Shown here in pieces: positions 34,268-45,427 of a DNA stretch of 64,000 bases. This DNA comes from Selaginella moellendorffii. Taxonomy: Eukaryota > Streptophyta > Lycopodiopsida > Selaginellales > Selaginellaceae. The notes beneath the pieces were generated by a model, which did no database searches, was not told the DNA's origin, and saw only the letters and a list, made by a program, of their open reading frames with translations. The first letter of the stretch is position 1. Each line of letters opens with the position of its first letter. The stretch is from NCBI RefSeq assembly GCF_000143415.4, contig NW_003314275.1, positions 627,980 to 691,979 of the forward strand, written 5' to 3'. The translations under genes were made by a program, and so were the position numbers.

Positions 34268-34786
34268 TCCAGGATGGCTGCTGTGAAGGTGGCGCAATAC
34301 TACCCGCCTACGAGTGCGTCAAAACCAGGGGTCTGGAATCTGAGGAAGTCTACCCTTGTGAAGAACTAGGCTACGTTTCAGACCTTGTGAACCCGTTCGT
34401 GGTCGGTGTGATTTCCGCCCAAGCAAGGTGGCCGCCACCATTGCAAACTACTCAACAGTGTCCGAGGACGAGGACCAAATCGCTGCCAATCTGGTGAAGA
34501 ACGTCGAGTGAGTATCTTTTGTTCTCTGGAAAAAATCTGACATTGGGTGGTTTTTGCAGTCGCACTTAAAGGACAGTTTCTATTCACTTACAAGGTGCGC
34601 ATTTGCCCTGGGGAGATGGACCATGCAGTGCTGCTTGTTGGCTATGGCACCGAGGATGGTGTGCCCTATTGGACCCTGAAGAATTCTTGGGCCGATAAGT
34701 TTGGTGAAGATGGGTATTTCCGGCTGTGTCGAGGTTTTGGTGCTTGTGACATGAAAGTTACTACTATCTCTGCCTATTCTATGTGA
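34268..34786 (+). pseudogene. Papain-type cysteine protease (RD19/cathepsin F-like), 3' part
   Basis: The frame starting in CCEGGAILPAYECVKTRGLE matches the GCxGG region of papain-family enzymes. After a frame break comes ATIANYSTVSEDEDQIAANL, a plausible intron (about 34507-34559), and then MDHAVLLVGYGTEDG with the catalytic His and LKNSWADKFGEDGYFRLCRG with the catalytic Asn and Trp, ending at a normal TGA. The region carrying the catalytic Cys is not upstream on this strand; sequence before 34268 is unrelated. Frame changes and the missing 5' half show that it is not functional. Its 5' half lies next door on the opposite strand. Confidence 0.85.
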
Positions 34787-34844
34787 AAAGATCGAGTTCC
34801 TTAAGTCGATTAATAAGTTTTACAATCCATATTCAAGTCCACGA

Positions 34845-35217
34845 TGAAGATCACAACTGCGCCATGCTCCCTCCAATCGAAGCTGGGACCCGGTTTACAA
34901 CCCGCTAGTACCTTTTACGGAATCCCATGAACCCTAAGAGTTCTTCTGGGGTGAGGTCCTGATTCCATGAATGGCAGTGGGATCCTAGTGCTGGAGTCTC
35001 TTGGCGCGTGCCAGATTCGCTTCAAACACCTTGAGCCGGTGCACGTACTCCTCGCGTTGCCAAACTTGTGCATGAAGTGTTTGAGGTGGCCTTCCACATC
35101 CTCCACTTCTACGTCGTCTATAACCTGTCGAATTCCACCGAGATCCAATCTACTTGTTGACGAGCAATAAATCACGCTCGCTAGCAAGACCAAGATGATC
35201 ACCAGAGCCTTTGCCAT
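34845..35217 (-). pseudogene. Papain-type cysteine protease (RD19-like), 5' part, inverted
   Basis: It starts with a secretion signal (MAKALVIILVLLASVIYCSS), then the inhibitor prodomain start DDVEVEDVEGHLKHFMHKFG. A frameshift follows; in the next frame REEYVHRLKVFEANLARAKR continues the prodomain but meets a TAG stop. Near 34850-34880 PSFDWREHGAV, the start of the mature enzyme, is still readable in another frame. The piece then ends, and the rest of the gene is found inverted at 34268-34786. One gene broken by an inversion plus later decay explains both parts. Confidence 0.8.
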
Positions 35218-36779
35218 CTTTCTACTTAGGGCTAGAAATCCTTTACGATAGATGGTATTATATACTTCAAATAAGAGATCCCTTTTTACCGTAAATTTAA
35301 AATAATTTTTCTTTCTATAAAATTATTGACAACAAAAAAAGAAAAGGAATCTAGCCGGAATCTCTAGAGACATGGTAAAGACTCGTCTCCATGGAGGACG
35401 CTCGTTCTATATGCGAGATGGGCACTAGCTCTTATAACATGACCGGCAGCAAAGCTCGAGGAGAAGGCTATCCAGCTTGAGAATTTCTCAAGCTTCTCCT
35501 CGACTAGAGTTGAGGAAGGCGCAGTGGCCATCGGTTGTGGATGGAAGCTCAACGTTCTCGACTTGAGGAGATGGAGCTTACGCATGGTTTCACGACTTGA
35601 GCTTGTTGACAGGCAACGCGATGGACTTCATCCCTCTCCATACACTCGTCCGGAAGTTAAACGTCGCGTTATGCTCGAGGAATTCATTTGCTCTGTAGAA
35701 AGCAGGAAGACATTGATCCTATCTTACCAAAAACAAAACGAGAAACTCAAGGGACTTACCAGCGTACGATCAAAGTCCTGAGCACCTGGCGGCCGTGTAC
35801 GTAACGACGATGAATACGGGAAAGGAAGATCTCATCGCAGGCATCGTAGTTCTGTTACCTTTCCCTTGGCCATAAAAGCTTCCACCGTATCACAATTAAT
35901 ACTGGCGGATCATCCTCAATGCATGATGCTGCCACCACCTGTCGGTTCCTTTTCAAGACTTTGAAGCCTTGGATTGTAATTTGGAGCCTTGGACCGCACC
36001 ACCAGGTATCACCTAATCACCAACACGAGCGTCCAATTAATCGAAAAGCCAGTGCTCTAAAGAGTTATAACTTACGCTCACCAAAAGTCCACCTTTCCGA
36101 GTTTGAATTGAACCAAGAAACGCTTTATCGCTTTGCTCGAGTCGAGCGATGGCTGCTGCTGCTGCTGGCTGGCGACGGTGGTGCTGGCAGACGACGAGTA
36201 ATTGTTGATAAATTCCTGGCGAGCGACACCTTCCTTTATCTTCCTCCTGTCCTGGAAACCAAGCAACCATATCTCATTCTCTCTCCCGATTCCTGTTCTT
36301 ACTGTTCTGACTCGTCTCTTCGTCTGATTACCATCGCTATCGTGTCACTGTAATGGCGGTCTCGGTTGATCGTCTTTCCCTCCAAAACGAAAAACCAGGC
36401 CCCTCTCAATCAATCTGTTGCCAGTCCTATGTTCGTGCTGAGACATCGCATTCAGTCGCTTCAGCCATGTCTCCGTTCCCCCCAACTCTCCATTTTTTAA
36501 TTCACTGAGAGTCACTGATTCACTGCCCTGTCGAAGTAAACTTCCTTCCCGACCTCTGCTCAGGCTGGCTGATGTATACCCCGGCCACCATAACACAACC
36601 CAACCGTCCCCGATGAAAATATACCACTACAAATCATTGGTCGGCTTGTCGAAGCAGTGTCCTCTTCTAGCTGCTTGCAAACTCCAGCTCCGTTTCTACG
36701 GGGTGTAGAAGGAGCGTCCTAAGCTAAAACTACTTCGCTGGAACGAAAGCAAAATGAAAGGAAAAAAGCAACTCGAAAG
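35218..36779. other. Intergenic, no gene seen
   Basis: This is the upstream side of the protease pseudogene and the 3' side of the NPH3-like gene. Open frames up to 144 codons on both strands carry no recognised motif. An imperfect inverted repeat with arms CGAGGAGAAG and CTTCTCCTCG lies near 35457-35502. Confidence 0.5.
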
Positions 36780-39031
36780 TTACCTCCAACGTCTTGATTT
36801 GAAAATGTCCGGAGTTGATGGCCCGTCATCTCTCGAACTGTAGTGAAAGAAACGGGGACTGGCAAGCGTCGAGCCCAACCTTTTCAGCCCACAGCCCCAC
36901 GAAGACGACGACGCGGAGCTGCGCTTGCTTGGCTTGAGCAGTTTCTGCAGGTCCTGCTTGATGTGGTTGTAGCCAGTCCGGAGCTCTAAGAATTGCTCCT
37001 TGATCTTTTCGATGTCTTTCTTCAGGGACCTGATGTCTTGGGACGCTGTTTCCCACGTAGCTTCTGAGTAGGGGGGAGTGACTTGCGTACCACCACCACC
37101 GAAAGAGCCATACCCGTATATGTTCTTTAGCTTGAGGTGTTCACTGAAGAGTACCTGAACCACTGTCCTGAGAGGAAGACGTTCGTTCTGGGAGGCATGC
37201 AAGCGAGCCTCGGAAGATAGCCTTTGACAGTCCATAATCCTGCATAGCCTCTTACGATCCTGTTCGGTCGCTGTCGGATGTGCCTGTAGATAATAAAAAA
37301 AACAAAGGGAAAGCAATAAGATTGTATCTTCCAGCAAAATGCCAAACCGAGCAGCTTTTACGAACCTTGAGGTACATGTCGATAGCTCTATACAGTCCGT
37401 CGTGACAGGCTCGTGAGTAAACTGGTAAAGCGTCGGCGAGAGCTTGGAACTTGGTCAGTGGCAGCTGAGGATCGTGTGCAACTTCCGCTAGGTAGCTGTC
37501 CAGCAGCTTGGCAACCTTCATCTTGCTCCCGGACGAATGCTCGTTGAGAACCGAGATGGAGGAGCTCTTGTTGTCGAAACTTAACTTTGCCTTGTCTACG
37601 CTCGACGGAGTTTCGGCATCAGGGCTCCGATCCGGACTGGTTTCCTCCTCGTGTGCAAGAAAGTATTCCACTAGCCTTTGAACGAGGCCGACATCATACC
37701 GTGTGTCGGAAACATGGGGAGCGGAAGGAATGAGCAAGTCACCCAGTGTCGCTTGCTCGAGCTGTATGGCGATCCTCTTCTCCAGCTCAACTTTGCAAGG
37801 ACCACTCGCGTTTAGCATGCTAGCTATACGGAGCATCTGGAGTAAAAAACCGCAGCTGACCGAGTTCTTCTGTCCGGGAAGTAGGCCGACCATACTCTCC
37901 ACTACCAGCTTACTCCTGGCTTGCAGCCAGGTAAAATCCTCCTTGGTCACTATGGCTGGAGAACTTGTAGCAACCGCACGGCCTGTTTTGCTGGACTCGT
38001 GGCATCCGTTGGATAGAGTCGGGATCCACTTGAGAGCGTAGCACATTATCACAGCTCCGACAAGCTCCGACTTCATTCCTTTGGCCTTGATCGCCGTGAG
38101 AACTTTAGTGAAGTGGTCGATGCACAGCATACAGACGTCCTCGAACCACCAGTCCTGCGGAACCTGCTTCAGTGCCAAATTGCGCCCGTCTTTCGCAATA
38201 TAGCTCGAAGGACTGACGAAGTTTTTCTTGCCGCCAGTGATCGTCGGCCAATTGTTGAGCCCCTTTGGATCGGTGCATGCCTTCCAGGCAATCGACTCGC
38301 TGCACCGTCTCACAATCTGCAAGTCCTCTGCCCATGGATGGAGTTTCTCGCAACTCAGCAGCACCGTGAGCGTGTCTTTCCACGAAGCAAGAACTACCAG
38401 TGCCAGAAACGCCTCAGTCTTCGCAATGAGATTGCCTTCTTCGAGCTCTTCTACCATCTCGAGATACTCCGCCGCACAACGCAATGCTGCAACGTTGGAA
38501 GCGTTAAGGTCGATTGGCATGCCATAGCAGAATCTGGCTGCCAATTCAAATGCTTCGGGGCCGCCGGGGACTCCTACGAGTTTAATCTCGTCAGTCTCGG
38601 TATCACGAGACTCAAACACAAGCCGGTTGAGTCTACCACTCCTTGAAAGTAGAGGAAACTGCAAGCGAGCGAGCAGCAAAGTATTTAGTTTCAATAGCAG
38701 CAACTCTTAAATTCTCGCCGGTGGGAGATTCAAAAGGCGAGTAGGAAAAAGGAACGTTACTGGCGTATCAACGAGACGAACCTTGTGAAGATGAAACTTG
38801 AGATCATCGACCTCCACAACCAAATCGCTCTGAAGCTCTGTCGCCACGAACCTGAAGCGACATTTGTGAGCTCGAGGGGATGGGAAAAAGACCACGAAGG
38901 AGAAGAGCTCACTCGCTCGGAAAGGAATGAGAGAGGAAGAACAAAAGAAATTACCACGCTTGGCCTTTCCTCTGGAAGCTGTTGTGACCAGCAGGAACCG
39001 CAGCTTCTTCATCCAGTTTCAGACGGCTCAT
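36780..39031 (-). CDS. NPH3/RPT2-family BTB protein (putative CUL3 adaptor)
   Basis: Four exons (about 38955-39031, 38782-38851, 37366-38658, 36780-37283) join in phase to about 647 residues. The BTB domain opens with ATELQSDLVVEVDDLKFHLH, continuing over the intron to FPLLSRSGRLNRLVFESRDT. The NPH3 domain follows: DWWFEDVCMLCIDHFTKVLT, ARSKLVVESMVGLLPGQ, VSCGFLLQMLRIASMLNAS, YDVGLVQRLVEYFLAHEE, and the conserved LTKFQALADALPVYSR plus DGLYRAIDMYLKAHP. A coiled coil (about 36960-37040) lies near the C-terminus. Members act at the plasma membrane with phototropins or PINs and with CUL3 ligases in phototropism and auxin transport. Which subgroup this is cannot be fixed by eye. The start could lie further upstream, since the frame stays open before Met at 39031. 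Confidence 0.92.
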
Positions 39032-39791
39032 GCTGAGATACTTGTTGCTCTTCTCATCAGTGACATTTTCAGCATTGCTCGGCACCCTGTTGCACGCTCG
39101 GCCGCTGATCCGAGCATTGTACACTCCTATCCTCTGCTGTTGCTGTTGCCTTGGAACATTTTCCCTTCTCTTCATGCTTTTTTGAGATCCAACGGAACCA
39201 GCCCAGCGCAACAGCACAAAATGGTCTCCCTCTTTCTGCTCAGCACGCTACAAGCCTTAAACTTCGGAGCAAGGCGTCTATCCACGTGAGCTGTGACGTG
39301 CCACTACACGTGTGATGCCCTGCTGGCAATGGTACGACCACCACCACCTAAAAGCACCTATGAAACCGAACCCACCGCCGCTTTGTGGTGAAAGATCTCT
39401 TGACAAAAAACGTTGTGCCGTTTGAAGGCGTTCACGAAGCTGGAAAATGAGTTCCACCTACGGCAAAAGATGAAGAGGTAATCCAATTGTCTTGACTTCC
39501 AAAAAAGAATTGTCTTTAACTCGTACCTCGGTTAACTTTGGATCTTGAATTCCTGGAGCGAAGACCTGAAAGCGTCCGCAAGCTTAGGAATAAAACAAAG
39601 CAAAGATCCCAAATAACCTGCTTTGTAAACATCTGTTGACTCTTTACAGAACGCATTAGACCCAATGCTTGTCCAGAAAGTTATTCTTGAGATCGTTGTT
39701 TGACATGGCAACAAAAATGCGGCCTTTAGCTGTGAATTACCAAAAAAACGAGCATACCTGGGACTAGAGTAACTACAAAAATTATTAAGGA
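39032..39791. other. 5' flank of NPH3-like and 3' flank of OTU gene, no gene seen
   Basis: A CAG-type run (about 39132-39145 on the minus strand) lies in the presumed 5' leader of the NPH3-like gene. Nothing else is recognised. Confidence 0.5.
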
Positions 39792-40887
39792 TCATATTAG
39801 AAGATCGTAATGGTTGCTACCACTGAAGAGTAACCTCACTGGCTTTCTACCCTTGCGCTCTTTGCTCGATTTGCTGAACTCGCTTCCATATTCCGCGATT
39901 GGAATGTAGCCTGTGCCCCAGCGAGCTCCCTGCTTGAGCTGAAAGAAAAGAAACATTACTCCAGTTGTTTGCAACCATATTTGCTACCTCGGATTCGGGA
40001 ATGTATACTGTAATTGGTTGTCCAAGCATCCGTGACAAAACCTGAAGCCAGCCTTGCCATGAGCTTGCCTGACCAAACACAAGCTTAGCAACTTTACCAG
40101 AAGTTCCGAGTCGCCTCCCCAAAAATCTTGTCTCACTATTCTCTGGCAGTATCTGGCAGTTCCAGTTGGAGCAAGGATGTTGTTTGTTTTCGATCAGTAC
40201 CTTTTAAGAGACTCGTCCACCGTCACTGAGATAAGAGCGTCTTCATGCTGTCGACGTTCTTGCTCACTTGTACAGAGTGCCTCTCGCACAGCCATTTTCA
40301 GTTGATCTGCGAGAAACGAGCTTTTGAAGGAGAGAAGAAAATTACAAAGTGCTCTTACCAGCCTCTTCCTTCTCCTCTTTACCGCTCATTCGGACTCCCT
40401 TGTTTGCAGCGAGACCTTGCGCCTACTCAAACAAAGAGAACAAATAAAACAGAAAAAGAGAGGTAGCGGTAGACACATACAAAGAAAAAGAACGAGAAAG
40501 AAATCACTTACCAAAGCTCTAAACATGCATCGTCCATCGCCAGCGATTCGAAACACCGTATAATGCTCGACCTTCTTCGCGGCTGGAGGAGCCTGCCTGT
40601 GGGATAAGTGAGTGTTTTACTGGAAATCGATCCAATGCGGCCGAAATATTCACCTCGTTGCTGAATCCGACCCGATCCTAGCAAAAAAGAGCGATCTAGG
40701 CTTGAAAAGAGGGCGCTGGATCGCCACGGCGGGGAATGGAGGGCTCAATTGCACTCCGCTTCCACTTTCAACGATCTCAAACCAGGCGCCGGGCTCCAGC
40801 GCTTTCCCTGAATCCGATCGATTGGATCGATCGAAGCGAAAGCGAGACGAAAGAATGCATACCTGACGAAGCTCTCTCCTCCGCCAT
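39792..40887 (-). CDS. OTU-family cysteine protease (deubiquitinase)
   Basis: Eight short exons on the minus strand (about 40863-40887, 40654-40807, 40512-40596, 40359-40422, 40201-40306, 40098-40152, 39988-40041, 39792-39938) join in phase to about 230 residues. TVFRIAGDGRCMFRAL carries the OTU Asp and catalytic Cys, YCQRIVRQDFWGGDSELLVL and GQPITVYIPE follow the fold, and SGSNHYDLLI gives the catalytic His near the C-terminus. The N-terminal 60 residues may be a targeting peptide or linker. The family removes ubiquitin from proteins; plant members of this type act in the cytosol or plastid, which cannot be decided here. The ATG is preceded by the telo-box AAACCCTA. Exons 4-5 are duplicated as a fragment at 42459-42650. 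Confidence 0.92.
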
Positions 40888-41093
40888 AAACCCTAGCTAA
40901 ATTTTCCCTTCTGTTAGGGTTCTTCGTTTTAAGGCCGGGATAGTGTTTGCTCAAGGAGAGGTGGTGGAAGAAGAATCTCAAGCACAGAATGCTCAGCAGT
41001 GAAGTGTGCTCCTTGCGATGCAAGGCGCACAGTTTTCCAGCATCAGCAAGTCTTTTCCAGAGATCACGCTCGAGATGACAGCCTGTGGGTTTG
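40888..41093. promoter_or_regulatory. Short divergent spacer with telo-box motifs
   Basis: AAACCCTAG (about 40888-40896) and GTTAGGGTTC (about 40913-40922) lie upstream of the OTU start. The opposite side leads into the coding-like region from 41094. Confidence 0.4.
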
Positions 41094-42301
41094 ATGGAGA
41101 AAATCACCAACGAAGTCCTTTCGTCGCTCTTCGAGGCTCAAGCTTGCTTCAAAACACGAGTCGATCTAGACGACCATCTCTCGAATCTATACCGAGTGAT
41201 TCCAACTCAAGCGTGTTGATCAGTGACATGTTATGAGAAGTGCTGGGATCCTCTAACCGAGAAGTTCGTGTATGCGTCAATCCCTGGAACACAAGAACAG
41301 AGAAAAGGCTTAAGAACTCGGGTAAAACCTTCCAACTTTGTGTGCTTTCCATTGTCAAGGAGCAGAAGCTCTGAGATTTCTAATGCTTTGTCATGTTTCA
41401 GAGGTGGAGAACGGATTTCATATCGTACGCACTGAGAGCTGGGTTCCAAGAGCTCATGTTGAGGCAACGCAAGATGGAAGGAAGTGTTCGTTAGTGTTTT
41501 CATGGTTTGACGATGGCAAGTCTTCCGAAAAACAGGATGAGATCCGAAGATATCTTCCAGGCAGTGTTGAGTGCGGCAGGGCTGTTGCTCAAGGACTCAC
41601 GCCCTGTGGATCGGATATATCCATTCGTTTGGGCGGAATCGAAATATAAGTATTCGATCCTGGACGTTTTTGGTTTCGTGCTTGTCAAACAGGTCGAGTG
41701 GACGAGCTTCCATACAGAAGGTACAGTTTTTCATTTTAATAGAACGATGCATTGGTTGTGCATTCACTAGATACCTTGCCAATGTTGCTGCAATGCGTTC
41801 ACAGTCATTGGGAGAGATTTCGACCGGACGAATGAGCAGTTCCATATAAAGTTTCGTAATAGTATGTTGCCCGAGGAAGGGGAGTTCCCTGTAGGCGTGC
41901 TGCACTTAAACAATAAGGTAGGCTCTCGCTTCATATCTTTTACGTTGTTTCAATGTTTGCTACAGCTTGGATCCTTGTAGATCTTTCAGAGGCTGCTGAA
42001 TTCGTTCAGGGCGTGTTGCGAATATCGATAGGCAACCTTGTCCTAACGTGGAAAGAAGAAAACCTCCAGGTATCTTTTCATTGTGTTTGGAGCTTTCTCT
42101 ACATGTTTGGAGCTTTCTAATGTGTTCTTCAGGAGGCTACGAGGTTGCGAAAGCTGTCCATCGCTGCCTGCAGGGTGTTCCAGTCTGCACGAGTGGAAGC
42201 TGAGAGAGTTGCAGCTCATAACATCGTCTGGATCTTACGAGCAATTGAAACAAAAAGGTCCAGAGGAAGATTCCGAAGTTCTGCGAAAACGAAAGCAGTG
42301 G
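41094..42301 (+). pseudogene. Unidentified multi-exon gene, probably decayed
   Basis: Not recognised. Protein-like pieces follow one another with splice-like junctions: MEKITNEVLSSLFEAQACFK and TRVDLDDHLSNLYRVIPTQA (from 41094, then a stop), WRTDFISYALRAGFQELMLR with MEGSVR and a TAG, the same frame continuing to SEDIFQAVLSAAGLLLKDS, PVDRIYPFVWAESKYKYSIL and VEWTSFHTE, then a 57-nt intron-like gap, AFTVIGRDFDRTNEQFHIKF with LPEEGEFPVGVLHLNNK, and a basic C-terminal stretch EATRLRKLSIAACRVFQSAR. The in-frame TAG at about 41492 and missing links argue for a pseudogene, although an unseen intron is possible. The pieces look too protein-like for random sequence. Confidence 0.45.
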
Positions 42302-42458
42302 TAATTCCTTTGATTGTATGCTAACATACACTGACTGTTGGTCCAATGCAGCTCATAAGGTGATTGCTGAGGTTCTCTGAGCAAACAAAAGTTTAGAAAG
42401 CTTACCACAAGTTCTTGTCTCTGGCAGTGTAAGACTGTCGTCTGTTTTCATCAAACTT

Positions 42459-42650
42459 AGAAGTACCATTCGTCCAGCTTAACCGAGATAAGAGCGCCTA
42501 CAAGCTGTCTACGTTTTTTCTCGCTTGTGCAAAGTGCCTTTCTTACAGCCATTTTCAATTGATCTGCGAAGACAGGCTTTGGAAGTGAAAAGAAAATTGC
42601 GAGTCTCTCCTCTCTAGATGGTTTGCAGCGAGTCCTTGTGCCTACAAGAA
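42459..42650 (-). pseudogene. Partial duplicate of OTU gene exons 4-5
   Basis: DQLKMAVRKALCTSEKKRRQ, then LVGALISVKLDEWYF, repeats exon 5 of the OTU gene (DQLKMAVREALCTSEQERRQ) with about 20 percent amino-acid change, and the sequence before it matches exon 4 (GCACAAGGACTCGCTGCAAAC). No other OTU exon is found nearby, so this is an isolated fragment about 2.3 kb from its source. Confidence 0.8.
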
Positions 42651-42796
42651 GCGCAGTGATAGCCACACACGCACAAAAAAGAGAGAAAGAAGCTTTAGGA
42701 TAGAATCACCACATAAGCTCCATTGCACCGGGAATATACCAATTTCACTTGGCGGGACCACGTTAGAACCCTAATTTTGAGATTGATCGTGAATGG

Positions 42797-45070
42797 ATGG
42801 ATACGACCGAATTCCTGGGGCGCGTGAAATCGTGCTCCTCGCTCGCGATGGCGCGCCAGCTCCACCAGCAGATCCCCTGCAAGCCCAGCGATGGCGCATT
42901 CGTGTGGAACAAGCTGATCGAGATGTATGGGCGCTGCGGGAGCGTCACGCACGCCCGCCAGGTCTTCGAGCTCATGGGCGATTCTCACGTCCGGGATCTC
43001 TTCTCCTGGAGCGCGATCCTCCATGCCTACATTCGAAACGGGCATTTGGAGGAGGCCAAGGCGCTGTTCGATTCCATGGATCGCTGGAACGTCGCCGTGT
43101 GCACGACGATGATCGTGGGCTTTGCCGCCGCGCGGAAGATCGAGGCGGCGAGAGGGGTTTTCGATTCGATGCCGCTGCTCGACACCGCCGCGATGAATTC
43201 GATGATCTCCGCGTATGCCCAGTGTGGCTGTTTCCAGGAATCGATTGAGCTGTTCGCATCAATCCCCCACAAGGATGTGTTCTCGTGGAATGCGATCCTC
43301 GCGGCGATCATCAGGGCTCGCCCAATCGCGGAAGCGCGAGAGTTCTTCGCGGCGATGGAGGAGCGAGATCTCGTGTCGTGGAACCAGATGGTGTCGGCAT
43401 TCGCGGAGCTGGGCTTCTCGGACGATGCCAGGAGCTCGTTTGATTCCATGCCACTGCACGATCTGGCGTCCTGGAACTCGATGCTCGCAGTCGCCGACGG
43501 ATCAACAGCGCGAGCGCTCTTCCAATCGATGCCCGAGTGGAATCTCTTGTCCTGGAACGGGCTTCTCAGCAACACCACCATGGAATCGCTCCCCTCGATC
43601 AAAGAGATCTTTGCTCAAATGCCCCGGAGGGATTCCTTCTCCTGGAACGCGATGCTCGCAGCACTTGCCCGCTCTGGGGAACTCCGCGAAGCCGAAGAGA
43701 TCTTCGCAAGAATGCCACAGCGCAGCCTCACATCCTTCAACATCATGCTGTCAATTCAATCGATCGATCGCGCGAAAAAAACCTTCGATTCCATGCCCGA
43801 GCGCGATGTGATCTCTTGGACTTCGATGCTCGACGCATATGCCCGGGCTGGGGATCATGCCGGCGCCAAGCGGCTATTCGATTCCATCCCCTACCACAAC
43901 CTGGTGACGTGGAACTCCATGCTCGCCACGTACGCCCACCATCGCCATGTCACCGAGGCCGAGGCCACGTTTCGTGCCATGCTGTCGGGCTTGCAGCACG
44001 ACGTCGTGACGTGGAACACGATGCTCTCGCTGTACGTGCAGCTGGGCGACGTGCGCCGGGCCGCGCGGCACTTTGACGGCATGCCGCGGCGGAACCTCGT
44101 TACGTGGAATGCTCTGATGGCAGCTTACGTGGACGCTGGTGACATGGACCGGGCAAAGCGATTGTTTGGTGCTATGCCCGAGAAGGATATTGTGTCGTGG
44201 TCTCTCTTGCTATTTCTTGCCGCCACAATGGAATCCATCGAAACCATGGAAGGGATATTCGATCAAATGCCTGAAAGAAACCTTGTGTCGTGGAACACGA
44301 TGCTATCTGGCTATGGCGGGAGTGGGCATCTAGAAATGGCGAGACACATCTTTTTAATAATGCCTTCTAGAGACGTTATTTCTTGGACAGCGTTGTTAAC
44401 GTCTTACGTGCATGGCCACCTTTTAATGGAAGCGAAGATAGTGTTTGATACCATGCCCATGCACAACGTTGTGACGAGGAATGCGTTGCTATCAGCATAT
44501 GCCCAGAACGGGCATTTGCTGCAATCGCGAAAGTTCTTCGATCAAATGCCCGAGGTTGACGATCCCGTCTCGTGGAGCGCGATGCTGGCTGGGTACTCCT
44601 CCAGCGCTGATTTCTCACAGGCGGCAGTGGAGCTCTTCTGGCGGATGAATCTGGCGGCTGTTCTTCCTGATCAGGCGTGCTTCCTCTCTATCCTGATCGC
44701 TTGCAGCCACGCCGGGAGTGTCAAATCCGCCAGGAGTTTCTTCGGATCCATGGATGTGGACTTCCAGATCGATCGCACCAAGCAGCACTACTGCTGCGTG
44801 ATCGACTTGCTCAGCCGGGGCGGCTATCTGGACGACGCGCGAGAGCTCGTCGCGACCATGCCCTTCGATGCCAGTGCCTATGAGTGGAGCTGTTTGCTTG
44901 GGGCTTGCCGCAATGGCGGCCACAATCTTGGCCACGCTCGCGACGCCGCCAAATCGGTTCTAGGCATAGGCGTGGATTCTTCCTCCCAATCTTCTTCTTC
45001 TTTGTGTTCTTCCCAAGAATCTTACGCCTATGTTCTTCTTAGTAATGCTTTCGCCGAGAGTTTAAACTAG
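42797..45070 (+). CDS. Pentatricopeptide repeat protein, ending in an E-type motif
   Basis: Single exon, 757 residues. About 20 repeats are visible, most of a 31-residue short type around MPxxDxVSWNxMLxxYAxxG (for example DSMPERDVISWTSMLDAYAR). The last section (KQHYCCVIDLLSRGGYLDDA, YEWSCLLGACRNGG, YAYVLLSN) has the layout of the E motif of PLS-class proteins, but the protein stops there, without the rest of E, E+ or DYW. PLS proteins bind organelle RNA and guide C-to-U editing; without DYW a partner deaminase would be needed. The first 40 residues do not look like a typical targeting peptide. The ATG at 42797 is used; another ATG at 42793 is in a different frame. Confidence 0.93.
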   Translation: MDTTEFLGRVKSCSSLAMARQLHQQIPCKPSDGAFVWNKLIEMYGRCGSVTHARQVFELMGDSHVRDLFSWSAILHAYIRNGHLEEAKALFDSMDRWNVAVCTTMIVGFAAARKIEAARGVFDSMPLLDTAAMNSMISAYAQCGCFQESIELFASIPHKDVFSWNAILAAIIRARPIAEAREFFAAMEERDLVSWNQMVSAFAELGFSDDARSSFDSMPLHDLASWNSMLAVADGSTARALFQSMPEWNLLSWNGLLSNTTMESLPSIKEIFAQMPRRDSFSWNAMLAALARSGELREAEEIFARMPQRSLTSFNIMLSIQSIDRAKKTFDSMPERDVISWTSMLDAYARAGDHAGAKRLFDSIPYHNLVTWNSMLATYAHHRHVTEAEATFRAMLSGLQHDVVTWNTMLSLYVQLGDVRRAARHFDGMPRRNLVTWNALMAAYVDAGDMDRAKRLFGAMPEKDIVSWSLLLFLAATMESIETMEGIFDQMPERNLVSWNTMLSGYGGSGHLEMARHIFLIMPSRDVISWTALLTSYVHGHLLMEAKIVFDTMPMHNVVTRNALLSAYAQNGHLLQSRKFFDQMPEVDDPVSWSAMLAGYSSSADFSQAAVELFWRMNLAAVLPDQACFLSILIACSHAGSVKSARSFFGSMDVDFQIDRTKQHYCCVIDLLSRGGYLDDARELVATMPFDASAYEWSCLLGACRNGGHNLGHARDAAKSVLGIGVDSSSQSSSSLCSSQESYAYVLLSNAFAESLN

Positions 45071-45427
45071 CCGCCATTGGGCTAGGGTTTTCAAGAGAGC
45101 AATGCCGATCCGCGAGGCGCCGGTGGATTATCTGCCGCTCGCCGCCATGGATCGCCATTTCCGAGCTCCAAGGATGGAATGCAGGTCGCGTACGTCCCAT
45201 CGTCTTGCGATCCCGCCCAGGGAAAATCCAGCACTTCAACGGTGTATTCCACGCTTTCGAAGGGATTGGAAGGCTGAATTCTAGCGGTCGAAAGGCTGGA
45301 AACTGGATCGAAGGGTAAGTTGGAAATTTTCTTTCTTTCATGTGCAAACAAAGCATGAATGGCATTTCCTCGAACAGGCAACAGGATCGTCTTATATGAG
45401 CACTACAAACTTACTTCTTTTGGGACT

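Noticed and set aside
43215-44076. Long alternative-frame and minus-strand frames within the first PPR gene
   Set aside because: Codon bias of the PPR repeats removes stops in other frames; only the 757-residue frame shows PPR motifs.
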